Shown here piece by piece: positions 29,031 through 36,971 of a stretch of 46,123 nucleotides of DNA (position 1 is the stretch's first letter; each line of letters begins with the position of its first letter). The DNA is from an uncultured Bacteroidaceae bacterium (lineage in GTDB: Bacteria; Bacteroidota; Bacteroidia; Bacteroidales; Bacteroidaceae): NCBI GenBank assembly GCA_905235575.1, contig CAJOLZ010000012.1, forward strand, positions 1-46,123, in the 5' to 3' direction. The position numbers and the translations under genes were made by a program. The notes under the pieces are model-generated. The model did not search any database, was not told the origin of the DNA, and saw only the letters and a program-made list of their open reading frames with translations.

Positions 29031-29849
29031 ATGAAAGGCTTTACAGGAGAATTCTTAGGGACCTTTGTCCTTACACTATTCGGCTGTGCGTCGGTGGCTT
29101 GTGCCGTGCTTTTCGGGGAGTATGTCAGCATCTTCCAGATAGGCATGGTATGGGGCATAGGCGTTACGCTGGCCGTCTATTTGACACGCTATCTCTCGTG
29201 TGCCCACCTCAACCCCGCCGTCTCTGTGGCTATGGTTGTGGCCGGGCGCATGCATATCCGCAAACTGCCTGCCTATCTCGCAGCACAGTTCCTCGGCGCA
29301 CTTCTCGCCGGCTTCGTACTCTACCTGCTGTTCTCCCCCTCGATAGCTCACTACGAGGCCGTCAATGACATCGTGCGAGGCACAGCCGGCAGTGTCGACA
29401 CCGCCCGCATGTTCGGCGAATTCTATCCCAATCCCGGCGATGCATCCGTAGCCGTGGTCTCGCTACCACTGGCCATGGCAGCCGAAGCCTTCGGCACCTT
29501 CCTCCTCGCACTCTTCATCTTCTGCCTGACGGAGGGATGCAACGTCGGTCGCCCCAGTGAGCCGCTTCAGCCCTTGTTTATCGGACTCACCGTCTCCAGC
29601 ATCATTTTCTTCATCGCGCCTCTCACACAGGCAGGGCTTAATCCAGCCCGCGATGCAGGACCGCGACTCGTAGCATATCTCATGGGATGGCAACAAGCCG
29701 CACTGCCTGATGCTGTCGGAGGTTGGTTCTGGGTATATATCCTCGCCCCTGTCGCAGGAGCAACCCTTTCCGCCATCTGTTTCCGATACTTCCTCGAGCC
29801 GCTTCTGCTCGCAAAGAAAAAAGAAGAAAAACAGTGCTGCCGCAAGTGA
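29031..29849 (+). CDS. Aquaglyceroporin-like MIP channel
   Basis: The 272-residue membrane protein has six hydrophobic segments and both channel signature loops, HLNPAVSVA at Asn61 and NPARDAGPR at Asn204. The Asp after NPAR and the longer loops point to the GlpF (glycerol) branch rather than water-only aquaporins. It starts 12 bp after the exported propeller gene and so looks co-transcribed. Why a small-solute channel belongs to a redox/terpenoid cluster is unclear; it might pass glycerol, another polyol or a small neutral metabolite. Confidence 0.9.
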   Translation: MKGFTGEFLGTFVLTLFGCASVACAVLFGEYVSIFQIGMVWGIGVTLAVYLTRYLSCAHLNPAVSVAMVVAGRMHIRKLPAYLAAQFLGALLAGFVLYLLFSPSIAHYEAVNDIVRGTAGSVDTARMFGEFYPNPGDASVAVVSLPLAMAAEAFGTFLLALFIFCLTEGCNVGRPSEPLQPLFIGLTVSSIIFFIAPLTQAGLNPARDAGPRLVAYLMGWQQAALPDAVGGWFWVYILAPVAGATLSAICFRYFLEPLLLAKKKEEKQCCRK

Positions 29850-29895
29850 ATTTCAGACTTAAACTATATTATAAATTATTTGATTATAAATTGTT

Positions 29896-30996
29896 ATGAA
29901 TCAGACAAGAATCATACTCGTGGGTGGATTCCTCGGAGCTGGTAAGACCACCCTTATCTGGCGCGTTGCCGAACGGCTCATGTCGCAAGGAAAGAAGGTC
30001 GCCCTCATCACAAACGACCAAGCCCCCGAGCTCGTAGACAGCGAATTGTTGCGCCGTCACAATCTCACCGTTGGCGAGGTGGCAGGCAGTTGTTTCTGCT
30101 GCAACTTCAACGGATTCACCGACGCCATCCAGCAAGTAGGCGACGGAGCCGATTACGTACTGGCCGAGCCTGTAGGCAGCTGTGCCGACCTCTCCGCCAC
30201 CATCCTCCAGCCCCTCAAGAAATACTGGAGCACCACACTTCTCGTCTCGCCTCTCACCGTGCTGGCCGACCCCACCCGACTCGCCTCCATTCTCAACGGC
30301 GAACAGGCCGGACTCCACGAAGACGCTGCCTATATCTATCGCAAGCAACTCGAGGAAGCCGACATCATAGCCATCACCAAGGCCGACACCCTCTCTGACG
30401 ATGCCCTCGCACAGTTGAAGGCCTCCGCTGAGCAGACCTTCCCCCAGAGCCGTGTGACCACCCTCAGTGCAGTTTCCGGCGATGGGCTCGACCTCTGGAT
30501 AACCGATGTCGTCACCCATACCGATGCAGGCAAACATCTGCTTGATATCGACTACGACCGCTATGCACATGGCGAGGCTGTTCTCGGATGGCTTAATGGA
30601 ACCGTCATGCTCCACGCTTCGCAGCCAGCCGACTGGGACGAATTCCTCACCACTTTTGTGGGCGATTTGCAGGCCACCCTCGAGCGCCAGTCGCTGCCCG
30701 TAGGCCATGTCAAAATCATCGCTGAGAGCGGCAAGGACTACGCCATCGCCAACATCACGGGAGCCGACTGCGCACTCACGCTCCGCACCGGCGCCGCCGC
30801 CAGCACCGATGTGCGTCTCATCATCAACGCCCGTGTGGAGTGCACTCCCGAACGACTGGACCAGCTGGTGCGCGACGCCCTCGTCCGCGCCATCAACGGT
30901 CGCTATACCGACGAGGTTACAGCATGGAGACATCTGCAGCCCGGACGCCCCAACCCCACGCACCACTTCGACGAAGTTGTGGACTGCATAGCCTGA
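29896..30996 (+). CDS. CobW/G3E-family GTPase, putative metallochaperone
   Basis: The 366-residue protein has Walker A GGFLGAGKTT (11-20 region), the CxCC metal-binding motif at Cys66, Cys68 and Cys69 (SCFCC), AEPVGS and the guanine-recognition motif TKAD near 160. The C-terminal half is a divergent CobW-C-like region. G3E GTPases deliver Zn, Co, Ni or other metals to target enzymes. It follows the aquaporin gene by 46 A+T-rich bases and is the last gene of the cluster, so it may mature one of its metalloproteins, for example the DUF116 fusion; that is inference. Confidence 0.88.
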   Translation: MNQTRIILVGGFLGAGKTTLIWRVAERLMSQGKKVALITNDQAPELVDSELLRRHNLTVGEVAGSCFCCNFNGFTDAIQQVGDGADYVLAEPVGSCADLSATILQPLKKYWSTTLLVSPLTVLADPTRLASILNGEQAGLHEDAAYIYRKQLEEADIIAITKADTLSDDALAQLKASAEQTFPQSRVTTLSAVSGDGLDLWITDVVTHTDAGKHLLDIDYDRYAHGEAVLGWLNGTVMLHASQPADWDEFLTTFVGDLQATLERQSLPVGHVKIIAESGKDYAIANITGADCALTLRTGAAASTDVRLIINARVECTPERLDQLVRDALVRAINGRYTDEVTAWRHLQPGRPNPTHHFDEVVDCIA

Positions 30997-31076
30997 ACTC
31001 CGCACCGCTTCGTGCGACAGTTCGGCGAATGACCCTTTCTCGGTTTCAATTCCGCCGAACGGGGAGGTACTGAAAA

Positions 31077-31158
31077 CGCACCACGCTGCGACGCCCGTCG
31101 CACCGTGGTGCGTTGCCTGTCGCAGCACGGTGCGTCAGTCGTCGCACTGCGGTGCATT
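31077..31158. repeat. 22-bp-period array R6
   Basis: Four units start at 31077, 31099, 31121 and 31143. The leader is TGAAAACGCACC, as in R1, R3 and R4. Units 1 and 2 can form a 16-bp stem with a GCCC loop and one mismatch. It follows the last gene of the long cluster and may act in 3'-end formation. Confidence 0.85.
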
Positions 31159-31226
31159 TTTGGGGCAACCATGCGTGCGGATGCTGAAAATGCAGTGGCG
31201 ATGTGGATTGTTTCGTAAATTTTTGC

Positions 31227-31234
31227 TATATTTG
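31227..31234 (+). promoter_or_regulatory. Possible -7 element upstream of acyltransferase gene
   Basis: TATATTTG fits the -7 consensus, but the nearest TTG lies 16 bp upstream, short of the usual 19-21, and the gene starts some 230 bp later. Tentative. Confidence 0.35.
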
Positions 31235-31464
31235 CAGACGTGTTCAGCGCTTTCAGCCCGAAGCGGATTATGGCATAAGTGACAAAAAACAGAAATAGAT
31301 CGAACCAAAGAGTTTTCTTCGGACAGAAATCCTACAAATCGTTACAGATCTGACTAATATGTTTGTGAATGGGCCTGATAGCAAAGAATAACAAGAATCG
31401 TTGATGAAGTTAAATTGACTCGCGAAGCGACTCCTAACATGTAAATTCCAATTTTAAGTTTGTT

Positions 31465-32571
31465 GTGTCTGATTATTTGATTACGGAAGTAAAGCCTCAC
31501 TACGTTGTTCTGGACGGGTTGCGAGGCGTTGCGGCACTGATGGTGCTGGTTTTTCACGTCTATGATGTCTGCAGCGCGAACATCATTCCCCACGGTTATC
31601 TGGCTGTGGACCTCTTCTTCGTGCTCTCGGGTTTTGTGATTGGTTATGCCTATGACGACAGATGGTCGCGGGGTCTTTCGGTGAAGACGTTCTTCCGCCG
31701 CCGTCTCGTGCGCCTTCATCCGATGGTTCTGGTGGGCGCGGCTATTGGTGGTGCGGTATTTCTGATTCAGGGTCACTCGATGTGGAACGGCACAGTGGTT
31801 CCGCTTTTCTATTCCTTTGTTGCCATTCTGTGTACGATGCTGATGCTTCCTACGCTGCCGGGGATGCCTACTGAGGTGCGCGGTTTCGGCGAATACTTCC
31901 CGCTGAATGGTCCTTTCTGGTCGCTTTTCTATGAATATATAGGCAATGTGCTCTATGCCTTGCTGCTGCGTCGTCTGAGTGTTCGGCTGCTTGCTTTGCT
32001 TTCTGTCCTCTCGGGCGGCTGTGTGCTCTATGCTTCGCTTCGCTGTGGCTATCTTGGTGTGGGCTGGTCGGCTGCCGATGGCGGCTGGTGGTTCGGCTTT
32101 GTGCGTATGCTGTTTCCCTACACCGTGGGCATGCTGATGGCGAGGAAATTCCGTTCGCTCAAGGTGCATGGCGCCTTCTGGATTTGCGGTGCGCTGATTC
32201 TGGCAGCCGGTCTGATGCCTGTCTTTGGTGGTGAGGAGCGGCCGTGGCTGAACGGACTTTATGACTTCCTGTGCTGTGTCTTCCTGTTCCCGACCATCGT
32301 CTGGCTGGGTGCTTCGGATGTAGGGAGTGGCCGTTTCACCTTGGGTTTGAGCCGCCGCCTTGGCGAGTTGTCCTATCCGCTCTATGCCATCCACTATCCT
32401 CTCATGTGCTTTCTCTTCGGCGCGCTTGGGTTCGACGGCAACTTGCTTTCGCCCGACATCGTCCTGACGCAGTGGCCGCTTGCCTTGACGATGGTGCTGA
32501 CGAGCATCGTGCTTGCCTGGCTCTTGTTGAAGTTCTATGACGAGCCCGTTCGCCGACGTCTCTCGAAGTGA
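31465..32571 (+). CDS. Acyltransferase-3 family membrane protein
   Basis: The 368-residue protein has about ten membrane helices and the acyltransferase-3 (OafA/YrhL-like) opening: LDGLRGVAALMVLVFHVYD with the conserved His, then DLFFVLSGFVIGYAY and a FFRRRLVRLHP segment. These enzymes transfer acyl groups, often acetyl, to surface sugars or lipids. The GTG at 31465 is preferred as no in-frame ATG lies upstream. It is followed by a NUDIX gene, perhaps co-transcribed. The substrate cannot be told from the sequence. Confidence 0.88.
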   Translation: MSDYLITEVKPHYVVLDGLRGVAALMVLVFHVYDVCSANIIPHGYLAVDLFFVLSGFVIGYAYDDRWSRGLSVKTFFRRRLVRLHPMVLVGAAIGGAVFLIQGHSMWNGTVVPLFYSFVAILCTMLMLPTLPGMPTEVRGFGEYFPLNGPFWSLFYEYIGNVLYALLLRRLSVRLLALLSVLSGGCVLYASLRCGYLGVGWSAADGGWWFGFVRMLFPYTVGMLMARKFRSLKVHGAFWICGALILAAGLMPVFGGEERPWLNGLYDFLCCVFLFPTIVWLGASDVGSGRFTLGLSRRLGELSYPLYAIHYPLMCFLFGALGFDGNLLSPDIVLTQWPLALTMVLTSIVLAWLLLKFYDEPVRRRLSK

Positions 32572-32654
32572 CGTTTGACGCAGCGTGGTTAATGACCGAA
32601 TCGAATAATAATTCGTACGCTTCATTCGTTTATTTTAGCAGAAAGTCGAGGCAA

Positions 32655-33185
32655 ATGAGAGATAACAACGAGGAGATATTTCCTCTGGTAGACGAGGAGG
32701 GCAGGGTAGTGGGTCGCGCCACCCGAGGCGAGTGTCACAGCGGTTCGCTGCTGTTGCATCCGGTGGTTCATCTGCATGTCTTCAATTCGCGCGGCGAGGT
32801 CTATCTGCAGAAACGGCCCGAGTGGAAGGACATCCAGCCGGGCAAGTGGGATACGGCCGTGGGTGGTCACATCGACTATGGCGAGAGCCCCGAGGAGGCG
32901 CTGAAGCGTGAGGTGCGCGAGGAACTGGGCCTCGAGGACTTCGTGCCGGAGCGCGTAGGGAAATACGTCTTCGAGTGCTGCCGCGAGCGAGAGTTGGTAT
33001 ATGTCCACAAGACGGTTTACGACGGCCCAGTGCAGCCTTCTGCCGAGGAACTGGACGGCGGTCGCTTCTGGTCGATGCAGGAAATTCGCCAGGCAATGGG
33101 GCACGAGATATTCACTCCGAACTTCGAGAGCGAGTTTCGACGTTTCTTCCGTTCGGCATTAGACAGTCAGACCGAATGGACGTAG
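32655..33185 (+). CDS. NUDIX hydrolase (YfcD/IPP-isomerase-like)
   Basis: The 176-residue product begins EIFPLVDEEGRVVGRATRGECHSG-type sequence, typical of the YfcD branch related to IPP isomerases. It carries a complete NUDIX box from GHIDYGESPEEA through REVREELG. It hydrolyses a nucleoside-diphosphate-linked compound; the exact substrate is not predictable. I used the ATG at 32655, which starts the conserved region closely; ATG 32592 would add 21 residues. A role as isopentenyl diphosphate isomerase for the isoprenoid genes is conceivable but not supported by specific residues. Confidence 0.85.
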   Translation: MRDNNEEIFPLVDEEGRVVGRATRGECHSGSLLLHPVVHLHVFNSRGEVYLQKRPEWKDIQPGKWDTAVGGHIDYGESPEEALKREVREELGLEDFVPERVGKYVFECCRERELVYVHKTVYDGPVQPSAEELDGGRFWSMQEIRQAMGHEIFTPNFESEFRRFFRSALDSQTEWT

Positions 33186-33195
33186 AGCAAAAAAA

Positions 33196-33275
33196 CGCAG
33201 CACGCTGCGACGGGCGTCGCAACGTGCTGCGCAGGCTGTCGCACCGTGGTGCGTCAGATGTCGCAACGTGGTGCT
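33196..33275. repeat. 22-bp-period array R7
   Basis: Four units start at 33196, 33218, 33240 and 33262. Units 1 and 2 pair through CGCAGCACGCTGCGAC and its near complement around a GGGC loop. A run of seven A precedes it. It lies between the convergent NUDIX and DUF4468 genes. Confidence 0.85.
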
Positions 33276-33380
33276 ATAAAATAGGACGGTTGAAGGAATT
33301 GTCCTATTTCGTCAGTAAATCAAAAGACTTCAGATGCAAGTGGGGGAGCACCTCTGTCGGTTAAATGACCGATTGGGGCT

Positions 33381-34112
33381 TTACCAGTCCTCGTTATCGT
33401 TGCCCACGATTCCGTTCCTCACGGCCTCTTCCACCTTGTCCATCACAACATTGGCATAGGCGTGGGTCATCACCAGCGCCTTGGCACAGGTCCGCTTCTG
33501 GGCATCTTTTGCTACAAAGGGATAGTGCTTCGCAATCTCCCACTGCATATCGTAGAGGTTCGGGTTTGTCTTGTCGTCGGCTTTACGCTTCGAGTCGCCA
33601 TACGTCTTCTTGTCAGGTTCGGCCAGACTTAACCATCCGCCGCTGATGTCCGACATGACGTCGTAGTTCTGCACGGTTGTCGTAACGCGCACACGCCCCT
33701 CCTTGATGTCGATGCGAATGATGGGTGTAATGCTCACTGCATATTTGTTCACCGTACCCGTATGTTCCACGATGTCGGGGATGGTCGAGGATACGATGAT
33801 GCACCCCATCTCTTTGTCGTTGAGCGTGATGGCCTGCTTGTCCTTGAATGTAGCCGTGGCCCAGTAGTTGATGGCCACATAGAGCTGGTCCTTCGTCTTG
33901 CCCGGAGCCTCCACAACCTGCTGGTATGTCAGACTCTCGTTCTTGTCCAGCGTCAGTTCCTTTGCCAGTTTGGCCGCAGCGTCCACCCATTTGTCGCTGT
34001 AACGCTCTTTTGCATACTTTTCCAGGTCGCTGCTTTTCATCAGCTGTGCCCGAATGTTACCGAGGCCACAGAGTAGGATGGTGGCCATCACCCATAATCT
34101 CATCTTCAACAT
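33381..34112 (-). CDS. Exported DUF4468-domain protein
   Basis: The 243-residue product has a signal peptide (MRLWVMATILLCGLGNIRA) with probable cleavage before QLMKSS. It carries a DUF4468-like domain at about residues 55-150: LYVAINYWATATFKDKQAI, then KEMGCIIVSST. This family, found mostly in Bacteroidota, has a TBP-like fold and no known function. It is expected in the periplasm. The first ATG at 34112 was used; ATG 34103 gives a tighter signal peptide. The C-terminal third (about 160-243) is conserved-looking but unrecognised. Confidence 0.8.
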   Translation of the reverse strand: MLKMRLWVMATILLCGLGNIRAQLMKSSDLEKYAKERYSDKWVDAAAKLAKELTLDKNESLTYQQVVEAPGKTKDQLYVAINYWATATFKDKQAITLNDKEMGCIIVSSTIPDIVEHTGTVNKYAVSITPIIRIDIKEGRVRVTTTVQNYDVMSDISGGWLSLAEPDKKTYGDSKRKADDKTNPNLYDMQWEIAKHYPFVAKDAQKRTCAKALVMTHAYANVVMDKVEEAVRNGIVGNDNEDW

Positions 34113-34276
34113 GATGTAACAGATATTGTTTTATGCATGAATAATTCAGACCTGCGGACGTGTGTGCGTCTCGCTCCGCCGTCGTGGCTGCATAGGCTCT
34201 CAGATAGAAACGACTCGCAATCGCTTCGGATTCTTTGTCATCGTATCCCGACAGACCTGCATCACGAATTTCGCTG

Positions 34277-34284
34277 CAAAGGTA
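34277..34284 (-). promoter_or_regulatory. Candidate -7 element for DUF4468 gene
   Basis: The minus strand reads TACCTTTG, matching TAnnTTTG. No clear -33 element is visible upstream. Confidence 0.4.
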
Positions 34285-34387
34285 CGAATTTTTAACCGTA
34301 TCTTATCCATCCGAGCTCGCTTTTATGTTGTTGCAGAGCATATACTGTCGACCTGGGTCTTTCATACGATGATGATACGTCGAAAAA

Positions 34388-34467
34388 CGCACCGTGGTGC
34401 GACGCCCGTCGCAGCGTGGTGCGTTGCCTGTCGCAACACAGTGCGTTGTCTGTCGTAGCGTGGTGCT
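34388..34467. repeat. 22-bp-period array R8
   Basis: Four units start at 34388, 34410, 34432 and 34454; the last begins CGTA rather than CGCA. It lies immediately downstream of the stop codon of the minus-strand gene that ends at 34473. Confidence 0.82.
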
Positions 34468-34472
34468 ACCAA

Positions 34473-35081
34473 TTACGGTCTTTGGGCGTTTGCCTTTTTT
34501 TCTATCAGTGGCTTGAGCTCTTTTTCGAAGATGTCGCGCCGAACTATCCTGTAATGAGGCTGATAGGCTTCGCGATATTCCGATGTATGGCTGGCTGCAT
34601 ACCTGCCGACCGAGAGCAGGCTGTCAATGTATTGCCGTTCCACGTGGTAGTCGGGCAGGTCCAAGGACATGCGGTCGATGTCACGCATCATCTTGTTCCA
34701 ACGACGTTTCCACGACTTGACGGAGGGACGTTTCGTGTTGGCGCTGCGGATGAAGGCGTCGAGCAGTTGGTCCTCGGTTATGATGTTTTCCTTGATGACT
34801 CTGAGGCTTACCCGGACGTAGCGGCCCTCAGTTCCGCACGGCTCGTAGTACCACTCGGGCAGCGTCTCCAAACTGGTGGTGCTCAGTTCTTCGTCAAGGT
34901 AGGCTTTGACTGCCTCTCGGTCGGACACCAGATGTTCGGCACCCATGTAGTCCTGGAAGCACGACTTGTAGATGTCGAGCAGGTGAGACTTGGGATAGAG
35001 GGTCATTTGCTGACGGAGAAATGCTTCGTTGTCGGGAAACAGCGAGAGCAGTAGCGACAGGGTGAGTAGGAAATGTCTCAT
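34473..35081 (-). CDS. Exported protein of unknown function
   Basis: The 202-residue protein starts with a short hydrophobic signal (MRHFLLTLSLLLSLF). I recognise its general pattern from uncharacterised Bacteroidota proteins: LLDIYKSCFQDYMGAEHLV, then WYYEPCG with a conserved Cys, VRVSLRVIKENII, and near the C-terminus PHYRIVRRDIFEKEL. No catalytic site can be named. It is transcribed in the same direction as the nitroreductase-like gene upstream (94-bp gap) and may share its transcript. Confidence 0.7.
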   Translation of the reverse strand: MRHFLLTLSLLLSLFPDNEAFLRQQMTLYPKSHLLDIYKSCFQDYMGAEHLVSDREAVKAYLDEELSTTSLETLPEWYYEPCGTEGRYVRVSLRVIKENIITEDQLLDAFIRSANTKRPSVKSWKRRWNKMMRDIDRMSLDLPDYHVERQYIDSLLSVGRYAASHTSEYREAYQPHYRIVRRDIFEKELKPLIEKKANAQRP

Positions 35082-35175
35082 GTCTTATCTGTTTGGTTTT
35101 GTTATACTTTCGTTCAAATTGTCTTGATGTGGGGAATGCCGTCGGGCAAGAATGTGCCGGATGTCTGCCGGAAAG

Positions 35176-35859
35176 CTACGCCCATTCAAAATTATCTCTC
35201 CCAGCTCCTATCTCGAAATGCAGTTTGGCGATGCCCAGGTCCATGTGGGTATATCCGATCACCGAGAATCCTTTGTGGGCTCTCACCTGATGACGACCGT
35301 CTTTCGTGCCGAGGTATTCAAACGAAAACTTCTGCTGATTGACGGCTGTGGGGGCGAGTAGGGCGGCTTCTACACCCTTCCGGAACCAGAGGGGTGTGGT
35401 GTCGCTGACATTGCTGACTTGTCCGATGCTTTTGCTCTTGCGTGTCGTTCCCTGATTGACGCCATAGCCCAAGGCTATCATGCAGGAGAATTTCTCGCCT
35501 TGGTCAACGTGATATGTGCCGCTGACCTTGTGGTAGGAAAGTCCGGTCCAGCATGTGTTGAGGCCCAGTTGCTGCGCCAGGAGCACAAGCTGTTCGCCAT
35601 AATAGCCGATGCGTTCGTCGAAGTCGCTGCCCTTCTGTCCCACCATGACAAGATAGTTCTCAACACCATAAAACTTGCCATAGGCAAAGACGCCTCGGTA
35701 TGCCTTCGTCTCGTTCGTGACCAGCTGAATGTTCAGGTGGCCTCTCTGGTTGCATTCTTCGATCTTTGCCTGAAGTTGCTCTATGATTTCCTGAGTCAGC
35801 GGCTTGTGCTGATATCTCCTCACGCTGTGGCGTGCTTCTATGGCTTCGAGTAATGTCAT
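35176..35859 (-). CDS. Nitroreductase-like flavoprotein
   Basis: The 227-residue protein opens with LLEAIEARHSVRRYQHKPL, the typical nitroreductase FMN-binding start, continues with YYGEQLVLLAQQLGLNTCW and ends with a SFSVIGYTHMDLGI-like segment. It resembles the TM1586-type putative nitroreductases. It probably uses FMN and NAD(P)H to reduce nitro or quinone compounds. The ATG at 35859 was chosen because the conserved start follows at once; 14 extra residues are possible upstream. Confidence 0.85.
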   Translation of the reverse strand: MTLLEAIEARHSVRRYQHKPLTQEIIEQLQAKIEECNQRGHLNIQLVTNETKAYRGVFAYGKFYGVENYLVMVGQKGSDFDERIGYYGEQLVLLAQQLGLNTCWTGLSYHKVSGTYHVDQGEKFSCMIALGYGVNQGTTRKSKSIGQVSNVSDTTPLWFRKGVEAALLAPTAVNQQKFSFEYLGTKDGRHQVRAHKGFSVIGYTHMDLGIAKLHFEIGAGRDNFEWA

Positions 35860-35971
35860 TGTCAGTCTTTCTTTCCTTACTTCTAATAAAGAAAACGTCA
35901 AACGGGGTTGTATATTGTCCGGGCAGATGGAATTCTCTTATTTTTTCGTGACGTATTCGCGGCTTTTTTCG

Positions 35972-35979
35972 TAACTTTG
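35972..35979 (+). promoter_or_regulatory. Candidate -7 element for lipoprotein gene at 36030
   Basis: TAACTTTG matches TAnnTTTG. Because it ends at 35979, ATG 35991 would leave almost no leader, which favours the later starts at 36018 or 36030. Confidence 0.5.
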
Positions 35980-36029
35980 TGGCTCGAAGTATGAATATCA
36001 ATTATAAATTCTGCATTATGAATTATGAA

Positions 36030-36836
36030 ATGAAAGGGATGCTGGCCACTGCCCTGATACTGTGTGGCTTGAGTGCTTTCTTCACTTCGTGCGGTTCCGG
36101 TAAAGGTTCGTCTGCCGACCGCATCTCCTTCGTTGCCGGTACGCTGGAAGAACCCCTGCCTGCTGATGCTGCACCATCCCAGATTTCGGAGGCATTTGCG
36201 AACGCCGAAAGATTCCATCCGTATGATGTCATGAGCGATTCGGCCAATGCTATCCATGTTGCGGCCATTAGCGACGTGGACACGACACCGACCGATGGTC
36301 ATGGCTTTGTCGTGACGAAGGGAGCCGTTTCGACCACCTTCGTTGACCTCTGCAATGCACGCGCCCCTATGGCTGCGTATGACAAGGACAACGACGTGTT
36401 GTGGCTCTCCTGCTCTGCCATGTGGGGAACGGGTGTGCAGGTGGATAGGCTCTACCAAATCCGTTTCGACGAGAACGACAGTGCATATATAGCCAATACG
36501 ATTGACCCCTACATCCTTCAGCAGCAGCTCTGCCAGCGACTGGGATATTCCATTGACGGTCAGGAAATAACATTGTGGGACGGCGAACGGAAGATTGCTA
36601 CGGCCACGAATACCCTCACCGATATGGGTGGATTCGACGACGAGCACCCCGTGTGGATTGGCGAACAAATTACATACGACCTGACTGGCGCTGCTCCCCG
36701 TCTGATTGTCACACCCGGCGTGAAATTCATCGTCGGACTCGTGCTGACCTATGACGACATGCCCACGCTTGCCGCTCCCATCACCATTGTCGACGACCGG
36801 ACTGTGACCATCGGTGACATAGACGAGTACAAGTAG
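36030..36836 (+). CDS. Lipoprotein of unknown function
   Basis: With the ATG at 36030 the 268-residue product has a standard lipoprotein signal (MKGMLATALILCGLSAFFTSC). The mature part begins with a Gly/Ser linker and continues as a probable mostly-beta domain with segments such as VLWLSCSAMWGTGVQVDRLYQIRF, EITLWDGERKIATATNT and GVKFIVGLVLTYDD. I do not recognise the family. It stands alone between a divergent nitroreductase gene and a convergent phosphatase gene. Confidence 0.75.
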   Translation: MKGMLATALILCGLSAFFTSCGSGKGSSADRISFVAGTLEEPLPADAAPSQISEAFANAERFHPYDVMSDSANAIHVAAISDVDTTPTDGHGFVVTKGAVSTTFVDLCNARAPMAAYDKDNDVLWLSCSAMWGTGVQVDRLYQIRFDENDSAYIANTIDPYILQQQLCQRLGYSIDGQEITLWDGERKIATATNTLTDMGGFDDEHPVWIGEQITYDLTGAAPRLIVTPGVKFIVGLVLTYDDMPTLAAPITIVDDRTVTIGDIDEYK

Positions 36837-36880
36837 GAGTTTTTGAGGCAATCGATAAAGCACCTCGTTAAACGAGTTGT

Positions 36881-36943
36881 CGCACCACGCTGCGACAGCC
36901 TGCGCACCACGTTGCGACGCCCGTCGCAACGTGGTGCGTTTTT
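36881..36943. repeat. 22-bp-period array R9 with perfect terminator hairpin
   Basis: Three units start at 36881, 36903 and 36925. Units 2 and 3 are exact inverted copies: CGCACCACGTTGCGAC pairs over all 16 bp with its complement around a GCCC loop, followed by five T at 36939-36943. It lies between convergent genes and should stop transcription of the lipoprotein gene arriving from the left. Confidence 0.88.
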
Positions 36944-36971
36944 ATGATAGACACGCTACCGCTCTAATCGG

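Larger units (their letters stand above)
30997..31464. other. Intergenic region after the 17-gene cluster
   Basis: Apart from array R6 and a possible promoter, no gene is recognisable here. Near the right end, 31442-31454 reads TAAATTCCAATTT, the inverted form of the core of the 41-bp direct repeat found at 41052 and 46001. Confidence 0.55.
34113..34472. other. Intergenic region between two minus-strand genes
   Basis: No gene is seen. The stretch holds array R8 at its right end and a probable -7 element for the DUF4468 gene near 34280, implying a leader of about 160 bases for that transcript. Confidence 0.55.

Noticed and set aside
29884..31128. Antisense open frame of 414 codons opposite the CobW gene
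   Set aside because: The sense strand encodes an intact GTPase with all motifs. The antisense product includes translated repeat R6.
31354..32625. Antisense open frame of 423 codons opposite the acyltransferase
   Set aside because: The product is Arg/His/Gln-rich, with no membrane or domain pattern, while the sense frame is a textbook acyltransferase-3.
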